Below, in pieces: positions 28,026 to 38,708 of a stretch of DNA of 64,000 nt; positions within the stretch are counted from its first letter, which is position 1, and the number at the start of each line of letters is the position of its first letter. The notes under the pieces were generated by a model, which worked only from the letters and a program-made list of their open reading frames with translations, did not search any database and was not told where the DNA came from. The DNA comes from Spirochaetota bacterium (GTDB lineage: Bacteria > Spirochaetota > GWB1-36-13 > JAKPDD01): contig JAKPDD010000048.1 in assembly GCA_029552945.1 (NCBI GenBank), forward strand, positions 1 through 64,000. The letters run 5' to 3'. A program made the position numbers and the translations under genes.

Positions 28026-28521
28026 TATTTCATATCAAATTTTAATTAATATTTATAAATAAAATTTTAAATAAAAAAATTTTATAAATATAATTATTAA
28101 ATATACAACATTTTTAATTAACAAAGTAATATTTTTATATAAAAACGTTAAGTAAAAACCCAGTTTTTCCCTAATATAATTTATATTTTTGTATAATTCA
28201 TTACTATAGTATTAGTTCAGATTAATATTAATTCTATATTTAAAAAACTTTATAAAATAGACTTTAAAATATTTTTTTTAATAAAACTAACTTTTAAAAT
28301 ATTATTTATTAATTTTACTTATCTATAGGAAAAGAAAATAAACAACTTAAATATACAATTAAAAAATCATATCATAATAATCTAAAATAAAACAATATTA
28401 TAAGAATAATATAATATTAAATTAATCCTATATTAATCAATTTTTATTAAATTTTATAATCTAAAATTTTAGAAATAAAAAAAATAAATACTTAATAAAA
28501 AAAACAAATAAAGGAAAAAGC
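28026..28521. other. Long AT-rich divergent intergenic region
   Basis: About 500 bp separate the 562-residue gene (minus) from tig (plus). Apart from short A/T runs I see no stable hairpin, no RNA gene and no plausible small coding frame with a ribosome-binding site. It must carry the promoters of both flanking units, including the tig-clpP-clpX operon. Confidence 0.5.
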
Positions 28522-29841
28522 ATGATTGAAACAAAAATAGAGAAAAAAGATGGGTATATAAATGTAACATGTAAAGTTGATAAAGAATATATAAAAAATC
28601 TTATGGAAGAAACAACAAAAGAGGTACAAACTTCTGCAAACATAAAAGGATTTAGGAAAGGTTCTGCACCAATAGGAATGGTAAAAAAAATATATGGTGA
28701 ACATATTAAATACTCAACACTGGACAAAATAATAAAAAATGCTTTTGACAAGGTTGTAGAAGAGAATAAAATACAACCTATAAGAACGCCTGAAATAGAG
28801 GGTATAGATAATATAAAAGATAATGAAGACCTCTCTTTTAATCTTAAAATAGAGGTAATGCCAGAAATAGAAGAGATGCCAGAATTAGAAGAGATAGAAG
28901 CAAAAGAAGTTGTTTTTAATTATGACATAGATGCACTTGTTGAAAAAGAGATAGAACTTATTAGAGAATCAAGAGCAAAAATTGAAAACGTAAATGAAAA
29001 ACCCAAAGAAAAAGATTATGTGGTAGTTGAATACAAAATAAAAGATAAAGATGGAAAAGAAATAGAAACAAATAACAATGTTTTTATGATAAATCCAAAA
29101 CTTAAAAATTATTTTTTAACTAAAGAGTTTATTGGTTCAGAGATAGGAAAGAAAAAAGAAGTTAAAATAAGTGTTCCTGATGATTATTACAGAGAAGATA
29201 TAAAGGGAAAGGATGTTATACTTGAGTTTACAATAAAAGAGGTAAGAAGAATAATACTCCCTGAAATAGAGGAAATAATAAAAGAAAAGTTTAACAGTAT
29301 TGATGAGTTTAAAAAAGCACTGAAAGAAAAAATTGAGAAAGGAATTGAAAAACAGAGTAAACTCGAGACAGCACTCAATATATATAAAGAGATAGCAAGT
29401 AAATCAAAGTTTTTTATATCAAATACAATAATTTTGAATCAAGCACAACAGGACCTTACAAGAAAAGTAAATACACTAATCTCTTCAGGAAAAGGTATTG
29501 AAGAATATCTAAAAGAAAACAACCTTACACAGGAAGGTTTTATTGAAGAGGCCAAAAAAGAGGCATTAGAAAATATTAAAACATATCTTATAGTTGAAAA
29601 ACTTGCTGAAAAGTTTAATATAGAATTAACAGAAGAAGAGAAAAAAAATTACCTGGAAAGCATATATGATATGGAAATACTAAACAGAGAAAACGTAAAA
29701 AACTATTACGAATCAAATAAAAAGGCAAAAGATGATATTTATAACGAATTAAGATTATTAAAATTAGCTGAGTTAGTGATATCAAAAGCCAAAATAAATG
29801 GAAAAGATAAGAGAGAATTAATGAAAAAGGAGGATAAATAA
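28522..29841 (+). CDS. tig: Trigger factor
   Basis: Trigger factor is the ribosome-bound chaperone and prolyl isomerase. The 439-residue protein has the ribosome-docking signature [19 protein letters not shown] (about residues 41-59), a PPIase-like middle part ([19 protein letters not shown] to ILEFTIKEV) and the helical C-terminal domain. RBS AAAGGAA precedes the ATG. Its stop overlaps the clpP start by 1 bp, the conserved tig-clpP-clpX order that couples folding with degradation. Confidence 0.97.
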   Translation: MIETKIEKKDGYINVTCKVDKEYIKNLMEETTKEVQTSANIKGFRKGSAPIGMVKKIYGEHIKYSTLDKIIKNAFDKVVEENKIQPIRTPEIEGIDNIKDNEDLSFNLKIEVMPEIEEMPELEEIEAKEVVFNYDIDALVEKEIELIRESRAKIENVNEKPKEKDYVVVEYKIKDKDGKEIETNNNVFMINPKLKNYFLTKEFIGSEIGKKKEVKISVPDDYYREDIKGKDVILEFTIKEVRRIILPEIEEIIKEKFNSIDEFKKALKEKIEKGIEKQSKLETALNIYKEIASKSKFFISNTIILNQAQQDLTRKVNTLISSGKGIEEYLKENNLTQEGFIEEAKKEALENIKTYLIVEKLAEKFNIELTEEEKKNYLESIYDMEILNRENVKNYYESNKKAKDDIYNELRLLKLAELVISKAKINGKDKRELMKKEDK

Positions 29842-30428
29842 TGCCATTAATACCATTTGTCATAGAACAAACAGGAAGAGGTGAAAGATCTTATGACATA
29901 TACTCAAGACTATTAAAAGATAGAATTGTGTTCATAGGAGAAGAAATAACAGACACACTAGCAAACCTTGTTGTTGCACAATTATTATTTTTAGAATCAG
30001 AAGACCCAGAAAAAGACATATCGTTATACATAAACTCACCAGGTGGGGTAGTTACAGCAGGACTTGCTATATATGATACAATGCAATACATAAAACCTGA
30101 TGTAAGTACAATATGTGTTGGACAGGCAGCTAGTATGGCTGCTGTACTACTTGCAGCAGGTAAAAAAGGTAAAAGATACTGTTTACCTAATGCAAGAGTA
30201 ATGATACATCAACCATTAGGTGGGGCTCAGGGTCAAGCTACAGATATAGAAATTCAAACTAAAGAGATTTTAAGAATAAAACAGAGACTTAACGAAATAC
30301 TGGCAGAACATACTGAAAAACCAATAAAAACAATAGCAAAAGATACAGATAGGGACTTTTTTATGAGTCCCCAGGAAGCATTGGACTATGGAATAATAGA
30401 CAAAATACTTTTAAAAAGAGAGGGATAA
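29841..30428 (+). CDS. clpP: ATP-dependent Clp protease proteolytic subunit
   Basis: ClpP forms the 14-subunit serine protease chamber that works with ClpX. The 195-residue protein has the catalytic Ser in [15 protein letters not shown] (about 98), His in [11 protein letters not shown] (about 123) and Asp in [15 protein letters not shown]. Length and N-terminal [20 protein letters not shown] are standard. It is coupled to tig (overlap) and clpX (9 bp gap). Confidence 0.98.
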   Translation: MPLIPFVIEQTGRGERSYDIYSRLLKDRIVFIGEEITDTLANLVVAQLLFLESEDPEKDISLYINSPGGVVTAGLAIYDTMQYIKPDVSTICVGQAASMAAVLLAAGKKGKRYCLPNARVMIHQPLGGAQGQATDIEIQTKEILRIKQRLNEILAEHTEKPIKTIAKDTDRDFFMSPQEALDYGIIDKILLKREG

Positions 30429-30437
30429 AAATACCAA

Positions 30438-31688
30438 ATGTCAAAAATAAGAAATGAAGGGCCAAGGTGTTCATTCTGCGGCCGTCTTTTTAGTGAAGTA
30501 AAACAACTTATATCGGGCGATAATAGTTACATATGTGATGAATGTATAAATATATCATATAAATTATTACATGAAAATCAAAATCCAAAAAATACTGACT
30601 TTTTTAATTTTGAGACACTACCCAAACCAAAAGATATAAAAAACTTTTTAGACCTTTACGTAATAGGACAGGAAGAAGCAAAGAAAGTAATATCTGTTGC
30701 TGTATATAATCATTATAAGAGAATATTGTTTAATAAAAAAAATGCAGCAAATATAGAGATAGAAAAGAGTAATATACTATTGATAGGACCAAGTGGTAGT
30801 GGTAAAACACTAATAGCAAGAACACTTGCTAAACTACTTAAGGTTCCATTTGCAATCGCGGATGCAACAACATTGACTCAAGCCGGTTACGTTGGTGAAG
30901 ATGTAGAAAATATTCTCTTAAGGCTTATACAAAATGCAGGTGATGTAAATGACCCTGAATCTGTAAAAAAAGCTGAGATAGGTATAGTTTATATTGACGA
31001 AGTTGACAAAATATCAAGAAAGAGTGAAAGTCCCTCTATAACAAGGGATGTATCAGGTGAAGGTGTCCAGCAAGCTCTATTAAAAATCATAGAAGGTACT
31101 ATAGCAAATGTACCACCCCAGGGAGGAAGAAAACATCCATATCAACAGAATATACCTATTGATACAACAAATATATTATTTATATGTGGTGGTGCTTTTG
31201 TTACTCTTGATGAAATAATATCAAAGAGACTATATGAAAGAACTTTAGGTTTTAATTCTGATATAAGTAAATCCAAAAAAACTAACTTTAACTACCTTAT
31301 AAAAAACATAATACCTGATGACCTGATAAAGTTTGGATTAATACCTGAGTTTGTTGGAAGACTACCAATAATTGTAGGATTACATGAACTTGATGTAGAA
31401 GCATACAAAAGAATACTTATAGAACCAAAGGATGCTATAATAAAACAATATCAAGAACTCTTTAAGATGGAAAATTGTGAATTAATATTCGAAGATGAAG
31501 CAATAGATTACATAGCTAATCTTGCTCATAAAAGAAAAATAGGGGCCCGTGGCTTAAGATCTATAGTAGAAGCAATATTAATGGACATAATGTACGAACT
31601 GCCTTCAAATAGATCTGAAAAAATAGTAATAACAAAAAATATTATAAACAAAGAAATACACAATCTTCATCTTATAGAAAAGGGATAA
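30438..31688 (+). CDS. clpX: ATP-dependent Clp protease ATPase subunit ClpX
   Basis: ClpX unfolds substrates and feeds them to ClpP. The 416-residue protein has the N-terminal zinc domain (CSFCGRLF and CDEC), Walker A GPSGSGKT, the pore loop GYVGED, Walker [10 protein letters not shown], the GGRKHPYQQ substrate-contact loop and the sensor-2 arginine in [12 protein letters not shown]. The spacing of 9 bp to clpP and 3 bp to the PHP gene indicates an operon. Confidence 0.98.
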   Translation: MSKIRNEGPRCSFCGRLFSEVKQLISGDNSYICDECINISYKLLHENQNPKNTDFFNFETLPKPKDIKNFLDLYVIGQEEAKKVISVAVYNHYKRILFNKKNAANIEIEKSNILLIGPSGSGKTLIARTLAKLLKVPFAIADATTLTQAGYVGEDVENILLRLIQNAGDVNDPESVKKAEIGIVYIDEVDKISRKSESPSITRDVSGEGVQQALLKIIEGTIANVPPQGGRKHPYQQNIPIDTTNILFICGGAFVTLDEIISKRLYERTLGFNSDISKSKKTNFNYLIKNIIPDDLIKFGLIPEFVGRLPIIVGLHELDVEAYKRILIEPKDAIIKQYQELFKMENCELIFEDEAIDYIANLAHKRKIGARGLRSIVEAILMDIMYELPSNRSEKIVITKNIINKEIHNLHLIEKG

Positions 31689-31691
31689 ATA

Positions 31692-32570
31692 TTGAAAATA
31701 GACCTTCATATTCATACAACAGCATCTGATGGTACTTATTCTCCCGCAGAAATAGTAGAGCTGGCAAGTTCTGAGAATATAGAGTATATAGCAATAACAG
31801 ACCACGATACAGTAAGTGGAATCCAAGAAGCAATAATAGAGGGCAAAAAAAAAGGTGTTAATGTAATCCCAGGGATAGAACTTTCTCTAAATTATCCAGG
31901 AGTATTAGGATCAATACACCTTCTGGGACTATACATAGACTACAAGTCAAATTATATTGATGAAATAATAAAAGTTCTTAAACAATACAGAATAGAAAGA
32001 AACTTAAGAATGTTGGAAAAAGCAAAAAAATTAAATATAGATATAAGCGAGAAAGACTTTGATATACCACTTGATAGACTAGGAAGAGCACATATAGCAA
32101 GTTTCCTAGAAAAAAAAGGATATGTATCATCAATAAATGAAGCATTTGAAAAGTATCTTAAAAAGGGTGGAGAAATTTACGTAAACAAAAAAAGATATAG
32201 GATAGAAGAGGGAATAGATATAATTCACTCATTGGGGGGTATATCTATTCTTGCACATCCATATACTACAAAGCTTAATAGCAAAAATCTTGAAATATTC
32301 CTAAACTATCTTGTAAATGTTTGTAAACTTGATGGTATAGAGGTATTTTATCCTGAACACAGCCCAAGATTTGTTGACTTCTATTATTCACTTGCTGTAA
32401 ATTTCAAATTAATAATAACAGGTGGAAGCGATTTTCACGGTTTCAATAAACCAGATATATCATTATTAAGTTATCTTGAGACACAGACAGAAAACTCAAT
32501 ATTTAATCCAGAAGAAACTATAAAACAGCTAAAAGAGAGAAAAGAATATGCAAAATCTTATAAAAATTGA
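31692..32570 (+). CDS. PHP-domain phosphoesterase
   Basis: A 292-residue PHP hydrolase with the usual metal-binding motifs: HIHTTASDGTYSP at the start, ITDHDTVSG, GIELS, RAHIAS, LAHPY and GGSDFHG at the end. Relatives (RNase AM/YciV type) act on nucleoside 3',5'-bisphosphates or short RNA ends; the substrate here is inferred from length and order only. The start is TTG at 31692 with AAAAGGG before it. It overlaps the thioesterase gene by 23 bp. Confidence 0.92.
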   Translation: MKIDLHIHTTASDGTYSPAEIVELASSENIEYIAITDHDTVSGIQEAIIEGKKKGVNVIPGIELSLNYPGVLGSIHLLGLYIDYKSNYIDEIIKVLKQYRIERNLRMLEKAKKLNIDISEKDFDIPLDRLGRAHIASFLEKKGYVSSINEAFEKYLKKGGEIYVNKKRYRIEEGIDIIHSLGGISILAHPYTTKLNSKNLEIFLNYLVNVCKLDGIEVFYPEHSPRFVDFYYSLAVNFKLIITGGSDFHGFNKPDISLLSYLETQTENSIFNPEETIKQLKERKEYAKSYKN

Positions 32571-32982
32571 AAATCCATTTACAAAACTTGAAGGTTATAA
32601 TTGCTTTGGTTGTTCTCCAACTCATGAACATGGTTTAAAATTAAACTTCTTCTATAATCCAGATGAAGACTGTGTTATAAGTTTTCTTGAAAATGGTATA
32701 AATAATGAAATGTCCGGTTTCCCAAATATAGTACACGGCGGTATACAATCATTAATACTTGATGAAATAATGTTCTGGATAATATATCACAAATACAAAA
32801 CAATAGCTGTTACTGCAACAATGAATATAAAGTTCAAAAAACCTCTAAGAACAAACGAAAAAATTATAGCAAAAGGAATATTAAAAGAGGTATTAAGAGA
32901 TAAAATATTCAAAACAGAGGGTTACCTATTAAAAGATAATGAGGTATTATGTATTGCAGAAGCAACCTATATAAAAACTTAA
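32548..32982 (+). CDS. Hotdog-fold thioesterase (PaaI-like)
   Basis: A 144-residue hotdog-fold protein with NCFGCSPTHEHGLKL at the start and VHGGIQSLILDEIMFW, the HGG motif of PaaI/YigI-type acyl-CoA thioesterases, followed by TATMNIKFKKPLRTN. It probably hydrolyses an acyl-CoA; the chain cannot be named. It overlaps the PHP gene by 23 bp, and its end overlaps the converging 82-residue gene by 4 bp. Confidence 0.92.
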   Translation: MQNLIKIENPFTKLEGYNCFGCSPTHEHGLKLNFFYNPDEDCVISFLENGINNEMSGFPNIVHGGIQSLILDEIMFWIIYHKYKTIAVTATMNIKFKKPLRTNEKIIAKGILKEVLRDKIFKTEGYLLKDNEVLCIAEATYIKT

Positions 32983-33227
32983 AGGCTTTCTATCTTCTTT
33001 TTAAGTTCCTCTTCCTCAGGTGTATCACTACTCTCTTCAGCCCAATATTTTAATATTCTCAAATATATAGGATTAATTTCAATAGAAAAATCATTCATTA
33101 TTTTATTAAAAAGTATCTCCTCTTCTGGTAAAACAAAATAGTTATCACCCCAGTGTCCACCATAAACTTTAGAATTATACCATATTTTTATAATCTTCTT
33201 CTCAATATCAGAAAAAATAATATTCAT
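32979..33227 (-). CDS. 82-residue hypothetical protein
   Basis: A small acidic protein with aromatic-rich N-terminal half (IKIWYNSKVYGGHWGDNYFVL) and a charged helical C-terminus (about 48-82). The ATG forms an ATGA overlap with the stop of the 214-residue gene upstream, so it is translated with it. No family recognised and no membrane or signal segment. Confidence 0.75.
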   Translation of the reverse strand: MNIIFSDIEKKIIKIWYNSKVYGGHWGDNYFVLPEEEILFNKIMNDFSIEINPIYLRILKYWAEESSDTPEEEELKKKIESL

Positions 33228-33868
33228 TTACTATTTTCCTCAATAATCTCCTGAGCTTTATGTTTTAGTGCCTCTTTTATATTCCTCTTGTCAATAAGAT
33301 ATAATCTTTTATCAAGATCTTTTATAAAATTATTCAAAAAAGGTATAAAAGGTTGTTTTTTTACTTTTAGTTTATTTATCAGAAACTTTATAACCTCTAA
33401 AGCCTCATCTATTTTAATAGGATCTCTATAATTTAATTGAAAAACAAGTTCTTTTATTATAGGTTCAGAAAAAACTCCATCGCCTAATTCCCTTAAAAAC
33501 TGCTCTAACTTACCTTCCATCTTAAGCTTTTTAAATGTTGTCCTTAATGAATTTAAAAACCCAGGATTATTTTCTCTCAAATATTTTTCATAGAGTGTTT
33601 CAGCTATTATCTTTTCATCAGCCTCCTCTTTTGTTATTATATCAAAAACCTTAAGTGATAATAAAAACCTCATTCCTATTTTCTTTACTTCTGGATTAGA
33701 ATGGTTAACAGCTTTTTTAATATACGGGATTAACAAAGCTTCCTTAAGCCCTTTACCATAAGACTCTGTTGTCATAAATGTTAATGTTGATAAACTCTGT
33801 TTCCAATCAGAAGGATCATTACTATTCTCAAGGCCATCAACAACCCATAAAAACTCTTTTAAGTCCAT
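33224..33868 (-). CDS. HEAT-like helical repeat protein, function unknown
   Basis: A 214-residue all-helical protein. Helix pairs such as ALLIPYIKKAVNHSNPEVKKIGMRFLLSL look like HEAT/ARM repeats and suggest a protein-binding surface. No catalytic motif is seen. It lies 22 bp after the GAF-PP2C phosphatase gene and overlaps the 82-residue gene, so the three probably form one unit. Confidence 0.82.
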   Translation of the reverse strand: MDLKEFLWVVDGLENSNDPSDWKQSLSTLTFMTTESYGKGLKEALLIPYIKKAVNHSNPEVKKIGMRFLLSLKVFDIITKEEADEKIIAETLYEKYLRENNPGFLNSLRTTFKKLKMEGKLEQFLRELGDGVFSEPIIKELVFQLNYRDPIKIDEALEVIKFLINKLKVKKQPFIPFLNNFIKDLDKRLYLIDKRNIKEALKHKAQEIIEENSK

Positions 33869-33890
33869 AATAAAATAACCTACTTAATTT

Positions 33891-35270
33891 TTATACAATA
33901 TCTAAAATTATCAATGCTTTATCATCAAGAATATTATAATTATCTTCAAAGTTTTCTATATTCCTTACTATAAACTTTTTAGTTGCCTCAGTATCAAGAT
34001 TCCTAGATAGTAATATAAGATTTTCAAGCCTCTCCTCTGTAAACTCTTCCATGTTTTTACTAATCATCTCTGTCACACCATCTGTATACAAAACAATCCT
34101 GTCACCTCTATCAAGTGTTATAGCTTTTTCCTCCCAATATTCATCTTTAAAAACACCCAAAAACTTGCCCTTAGTATTAAGTCTTTCAATTTTATGTTTT
34201 GAATTCTTATAAATCATAGCCTCATTATGACCTGCATTTGTAAAAACAGCCCTGTTTGTTTTAAGATCTATAAAAATATAGAATGCTGTAACAAAGTAAT
34301 CACTTATGTTATTTTCTAGTAAATCACTATTTATCTTTTCCATAAGCCCTGATGGTTTATTATGATAAGCCCTGTAAGTATTTAAAAGGCTTTTAATCAT
34401 TGTAGTTATTAAGGCAGATGGTACACCATGTCCTGCAACATCAGAGATAAAAACACCTATTCCATCTTTTTCTCTTCTTACAATAAACTCAAAAAAATCA
34501 CCGCCAAGCTCTTCCATTGGTTTGTACCAGAAATCAATTTTTATACCATCAAGTACAGGTGGTCTATCTGGTAAAAGATTTGACTGGATCTTTTGTGCAA
34601 GTTCTATTTCCCTCTTAAGATTAACATTTATTCTCTTTATATATTGATAATCTCTGTAAATACTTTCATAAAGTTTTATAGCTTTTATTATCATACTAAG
34701 TGGTAAAACGTTTTTTTCAACATAAGCTATATCATCATACCCTAAGATAATAGATTTTGTAACTGAAAAGAATACAATGACTCCTATAGGTATTGTTTCA
34801 AGGAAAAGTGGTATAGTAAGATGAGACCTAATAGGTAAAACTTCAAAAAACTCTTTAGTTGATTTTGGCATGTCTTTATCAAGGTCTTTTACATATACTA
34901 TTTCTTTATTTATAACACTATAAGAAAGAAGTCCACCATTCTCATCAAATGGTATATCAACTCCCATAAGTCTTGACATTATTTTAGGATCATTACTATA
35001 CTTTGAAAATATAGGATAAAAATATGGGTCTCTTTTCTTTGTTTCAAGTATATAGAGAACAACCCCCTCAGCTCCTAATTGTTCTGTTAAAATCTCAACA
35101 TATTCATATAATAACATCTTAACTTTATTTATCTGAATTTCACTAAAAACATCAGTAATAATCTGGTTTTTAAAAATTTTTATTTTATCTATAGCTTCTC
35201 TTAATATTTTTTCAATATCATCTATATTTGTTAAGGTAGATAAAATTTCATGCCAATTAAAAACTTTCAT
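33891..35270 (-). CDS. GAF-domain PP2C-type (SpoIIE/RsbU) protein phosphatase
   Basis: A 459-residue phosphatase. A GAF-like domain (about 50-200) is followed by a coiled linker (INVNLKREIELAQKIQSNLLP), the usual entry to PP2C_SIG domains. Metal-binding Asp residues are in GGDFFEF, ISDVAGHGVPSALI and YTDGVTE. Such enzymes dephosphorylate STAS anti-anti-sigma factors in partner-switching pathways; a STAS protein and an RsbW-like kinase are encoded at 45.2-46 kb. No membrane segment, so the signal is cytoplasmic. Confidence 0.94.
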   Translation of the reverse strand: MKVFNWHEILSTLTNIDDIEKILREAIDKIKIFKNQIITDVFSEIQINKVKMLLYEYVEILTEQLGAEGVVLYILETKKRDPYFYPIFSKYSNDPKIMSRLMGVDIPFDENGGLLSYSVINKEIVYVKDLDKDMPKSTKEFFEVLPIRSHLTIPLFLETIPIGVIVFFSVTKSIILGYDDIAYVEKNVLPLSMIIKAIKLYESIYRDYQYIKRINVNLKREIELAQKIQSNLLPDRPPVLDGIKIDFWYKPMEELGGDFFEFIVRREKDGIGVFISDVAGHGVPSALITTMIKSLLNTYRAYHNKPSGLMEKINSDLLENNISDYFVTAFYIFIDLKTNRAVFTNAGHNEAMIYKNSKHKIERLNTKGKFLGVFKDEYWEEKAITLDRGDRIVLYTDGVTEMISKNMEEFTEERLENLILLSRNLDTEATKKFIVRNIENFEDNYNILDDKALIILDIV

Positions 35271-35318
35271 TAACTTCCTTTTTTATGAAAGATTTATTAT
35301 TTAAAATTTTAAAAAATA

Positions 35319-36488
35319 TCAAGTTGTATACTCTGCATTAATCTTAACATAATCATAAGAAAGATCACAAGTAATAAACTCAGTATTAAATATACCGATC
35401 CCCATATCAACAATTATAATATTTTCCTTTGATTTCATGGAATTCGATAACATCACTTTATCAAAATCTGTTGGTTTACCATCTTTAAATACAAGAATAT
35501 CATTAATAATTATTTTAATCCTCTTTTCATCTATTTTTAATGCCCCACTATAACCTATAGAGGCAACTATTCTACCCCAATTAGGATCATTTCCAAAAAG
35601 TGCTGTCTTAACAAGTAACGAGTTAGCAATAGTTCTTGCTATCTTATCAGCATCGGAAACAGAGTAAGCATTATTTACAATAATCTTAACAACCTTTGTT
35701 GCACCTTCACCATCTTTTACTATCATATAAGAGAGTTCTTTAGCAATTTCAAGAATAGCTCTGTAAAAAATATCATAATTTTTAGAATTAATCTCTACAT
35801 CAGATGCTCCATTAGAAAGCAAAATAAGACTATCATTAGTACTCATATCACCATCAACAGATATTTTATTAAAACTATTATCAGCAACACTTTTTAAAAT
35901 TTTTTGAGAAATTTTCATACTTATGGATGCATCTGTTAATATAAAACCAAGCATTGTAGCCATATTAGGATGTATCATCCCTGAACCTTTAGCAAAACCA
36001 GTTATAGTAACCATCTTACCATCTATTAAAATCTCTTTATAAGCATATTTAGGAAACGTATCAGTAGTCATTATAGCTTTAGCAAACTCCTCTGGCTCAT
36101 CAAGTACAAGATTAGCAAAAGAACTTACCATTCTGTCAACCGGAAGCCTTACTCCTATAACACCTGTAGAAAGTGGTAAACACTCATCCTCATTAACGTT
36201 AAACTTTTTTGATAATTCTTTTAATAAATAAATAGAATCTTTATAACCATCATCACCTGTACAAGCATTAGCATTTCCACTATTTACCATAACAAGCCTT
36301 ATATTTTTTTTATCTTTAAGTCTTTTAATACATATATTAACAGGTGCTGCTTTAATAACATTTTTTGTAAAAACCCCAGAATATACAGCAGGTCTATCTG
36401 AAAATATTAAGCCTATATCTTTACGCCCCGGCTTTTTTATTGAAGCTGATGTTGTATAAACAGAATAGCCAGAAGGTAGTTTTAACAT
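35319..36488 (-). CDS. argJ: Glutamate N-acetyltransferase/ornithine acetyltransferase
   Basis: ArgJ moves the acetyl group from N-acetylornithine to glutamate, giving the cyclic route of arginine synthesis. The 389-residue precursor cleaves itself at the Thr in NMATMLGFILTD; the flanking KGSGMIHP is intact. The C-terminal ANSLLVKTALFGNDPNWGRI is typical. It overlaps argC by 7 bp. Whether it also uses acetyl-CoA cannot be told. Confidence 0.96.
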   Translation of the reverse strand: MLKLPSGYSVYTTSASIKKPGRKDIGLIFSDRPAVYSGVFTKNVIKAAPVNICIKRLKDKKNIRLVMVNSGNANACTGDDGYKDSIYLLKELSKKFNVNEDECLPLSTGVIGVRLPVDRMVSSFANLVLDEPEEFAKAIMTTDTFPKYAYKEILIDGKMVTITGFAKGSGMIHPNMATMLGFILTDASISMKISQKILKSVADNSFNKISVDGDMSTNDSLILLSNGASDVEINSKNYDIFYRAILEIAKELSYMIVKDGEGATKVVKIIVNNAYSVSDADKIARTIANSLLVKTALFGNDPNWGRIVASIGYSGALKIDEKRIKIIINDILVFKDGKPTDFDKVMLSNSMKSKENIIIVDMGIGIFNTEFITCDLSYDYVKINAEYTT

Positions 36489-37483
36489 AATCCCTCCTTT
36501 TCATCAAATCCAAATAAAATATTCATGTTCTGAATAGCTTGTCCGCTTGCACCCTTTATAAGATTGTCAATCACTGAAACTATTATCATAGTAGATATAC
36601 CATCATAGTATAAATTAAAATGGCAGTGATTTGTATAAATAACATTTTTTATCTGTGGTTCAACAATTTTTATAAAAAGTTCATCTCTATATTTTTCATA
36701 AACATATTCACAAGCAATTTTATAATCAGTTTCAGAAATACCTGTAAGATAAATTGTAGATATTATCCCCCTGTTTATTGGTATAAGGTGGGGAGTAAAA
36801 ACAATTTTTTTATTTTTCCCTGTCCATAGTTTAATATATCTTTCAATTTCTGGAATATGTCTATGTTTTCTACCAATACTGTATGCTTTCAAAGACTCAT
36901 TAACTTCACAGAAAAGATAATCTTCTGCAACTTTTTTGCCAGCTCCACTTACACCACTTTTAGAATCAATTATTATTGTCTCAGGATCAACTTTTTCTAA
37001 AACAGGTATTAAAGGTATAAGTACAGAGGTAGGATAACAACCAGGATTAGCAATAATTTTTACATCTTTCTTAATATCTGTTCTATTAATTTCTGGAATA
37101 CAATATACAGCTTTATCAAGCAATTCAGGAATAAAATGATCAAACTTATACCATCTTTTATAATCATTATTTTCAAGTCTAAAGTCAGCACTTATATCAA
37201 TAATAACTTTATTGCCATCATAGATATCTTTAACAATTTTATGTGATGTATCAGAAGGAGTTGCAAGAAAAATTACATCAAGATTTTCCATATATTTTTT
37301 ATCAACATCCTTATATCTTAGATTGGAATATTTTTTTGGTAGAAATGGATAATCATCAATAACAGGTTTATCCTTATCCCTCGAAGATACGTATAATACT
37401 TCAACACCAGAATGAAAAGAGAGAAGTCTTAATAGTTCTTTACCACTATATCCAGTACCGCCTACTATTCCTGCTTTTATCAT
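36482..37483 (-). CDS. argC: N-acetyl-gamma-glutamyl-phosphate reductase
   Basis: ArgC reduces N-acetylglutamyl phosphate to the semialdehyde with NADPH. The 333-residue protein has the nucleotide-binding GIVGGTGYSGKELLRLL, the catalytic Cys in ANPGCYPTSVLIPL, and the substrate block SGVSGAGKK with HRHIPEIE. It is the first gene of the argC-argJ pair. No clear ArgR operator is visible upstream. Confidence 0.97.
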   Translation of the reverse strand: MIKAGIVGGTGYSGKELLRLLSFHSGVEVLYVSSRDKDKPVIDDYPFLPKKYSNLRYKDVDKKYMENLDVIFLATPSDTSHKIVKDIYDGNKVIIDISADFRLENNDYKRWYKFDHFIPELLDKAVYCIPEINRTDIKKDVKIIANPGCYPTSVLIPLIPVLEKVDPETIIIDSKSGVSGAGKKVAEDYLFCEVNESLKAYSIGRKHRHIPEIERYIKLWTGKNKKIVFTPHLIPINRGIISTIYLTGISETDYKIACEYVYEKYRDELFIKIVEPQIKNVIYTNHCHFNLYYDGISTMIIVSVIDNLIKGASGQAIQNMNILFGFDEKEGLC

Positions 37484-37609
37484 AAATTAAACCTTAAAAA
37501 ATTGTTTTCTACTACTTAAATTTAAATATTTATTAAATAAATCTTAGGCATTTTTTAGAATTTAAAAGATTAATTTTTTAATAACTAAAAGCAGAATAAT
37601 AGAACAATA
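37484..37609. other. Intergenic region upstream of argC
   Basis: The 126 bp between argC and the HAD phosphatase gene is AT rich. It must hold the argC promoter. I did not find a symmetrical ARG box or a terminator. Confidence 0.4.
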
Positions 37610-38278
37610 TTAAATCATAACAGATAGTCTTTTATAAAGAAGATCAATATTTAAAAGAAAAATATTATCTAAAATAAAGTCTGGATTATATTTTTTAAGT
37701 TCTTCAGCAGTGTATATTCCTGTTGTTACAGCAACAGATATTCCGCCTGTCTTTTTTGCAAGACTTATATCAAGCGGTGTATCACCTATTATAACAGGTA
37801 TTTTAGACTTATTTCTTTTTAATAATACATCAGCAAGTTCATCACGATAGTATAATGCATCATCACCAAAAACAGATCTATCCCAATAAAAATAATCTGA
37901 TAATTTTTTAAAGCCCAATTTTATTTTTGCACCCTCTTTTATATTACCAGTTACAAGTATCTTATCCTCATTTTCAATAGATTTCAAAAACTCATAGACA
38001 CCATCAAAAACAGTAACTTCGCTATTTTTTATCTCTTTTTTAAGATTTTCTATATACAAAGACTTAAATTTATCCCAGATATCATCAGAATACTCATAAT
38101 CAATTAATTTTAATATGTCTTTGAATATACCAGGATCTACTCTCCCAGCCATTGAAATATTTGACCAATCAATTTTTTTATTAAAGAGGTGCCAGGTCGC
38201 ACTTTTAAACGACCTTGTACCAGCACCATTTGTTGACAACAAAGTCCCATCAATATCAAAACAAAAAATTAAACTCAT
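37610..38278 (-). CDS. HAD-family phosphatase, phosphoglycolate phosphatase-like
   Basis: A 222-residue HAD hydrolase with motif I CFDIDGTLLST, motif II Thr in ILVTGN, motif III Lys near GAKIKLGF and motif IV VIIGDTPLDISLAKK. The helical cap fits the phosphoglycolate phosphatase/beta-phosphoglucomutase branch. The substrate is unknown. It starts 9 bp after the HU gene on the same strand. Confidence 0.92.
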   Translation of the reverse strand: MSLIFCFDIDGTLLSTNGAGTRSFKSATWHLFNKKIDWSNISMAGRVDPGIFKDILKLIDYEYSDDIWDKFKSLYIENLKKEIKNSEVTVFDGVYEFLKSIENEDKILVTGNIKEGAKIKLGFKKLSDYFYWDRSVFGDDALYYRDELADVLLKRNKSKIPVIIGDTPLDISLAKKTGGISVAVTTGIYTAEELKKYNPDFILDNIFLLNIDLLYKRLSVMI

Positions 38279-38287
38279 AAAATAAAA

Positions 38288-38596
38288 TTAATTTATTGAA
38301 TCGTTTAATTTATCACTTGCCTTAAATCTTACAAGCTTTTTAGCAGGAACTTTTATCTTTTTAGATGGGTCTTTTGGATTTGTTTTTAAAGTTGCCTTCC
38401 TCTCCTTAACAGTAAAAGAACCAAACCCAATAAGAGATACTTTCTTCCCTTGCTTAAGTGAATCACACAATACATCAACAGTAGAATCAACAATCATTTC
38501 AATCTCTTTTTTTGTAATCTTTTCTTCTGGATTTTCCTGTTTGATTTTTTCAAAAATCAAGCTTACAATATCTTTTTTGTTAACTGAAGCTGACAT
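38288..38596 (-). CDS. HU/IHF-family DNA-binding protein
   Basis: A 102-residue histone-like protein. The SLIGFGSFTVKERKA segment and the following arm (NPKDPSKKIKVPAKKLVRFKAS) are the DNA-binding beta-arm of the HU/IHF family. The N-terminal helix (KKDIVSLIFEKI) is slightly longer than usual. AGGAGG precedes the ATG. It probably packs DNA and helps local bending. Confidence 0.96.
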   Translation of the reverse strand: MSASVNKKDIVSLIFEKIKQENPEEKITKKEIEMIVDSTVDVLCDSLKQGKKVSLIGFGSFTVKERKATLKTNPKDPSKKIKVPAKKLVRFKASDKLNDSIN

Positions 38597-38708
38597 ATTT
38601 CCTCCTAAAAATATGATTTTTATTTTTTATATTTTTAATTTAATAAAAAAACAATAAAAAAAGATAATAAACAAATTTTTAATTAAAATATTAAAATTTT
38701 ATAAAAAA

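Noticed and set aside
28461..28751. Hydrophobic open frame on the minus strand over the tig start
   Set aside because: It is the antisense of the conserved trigger-factor N-terminus; no start signal.
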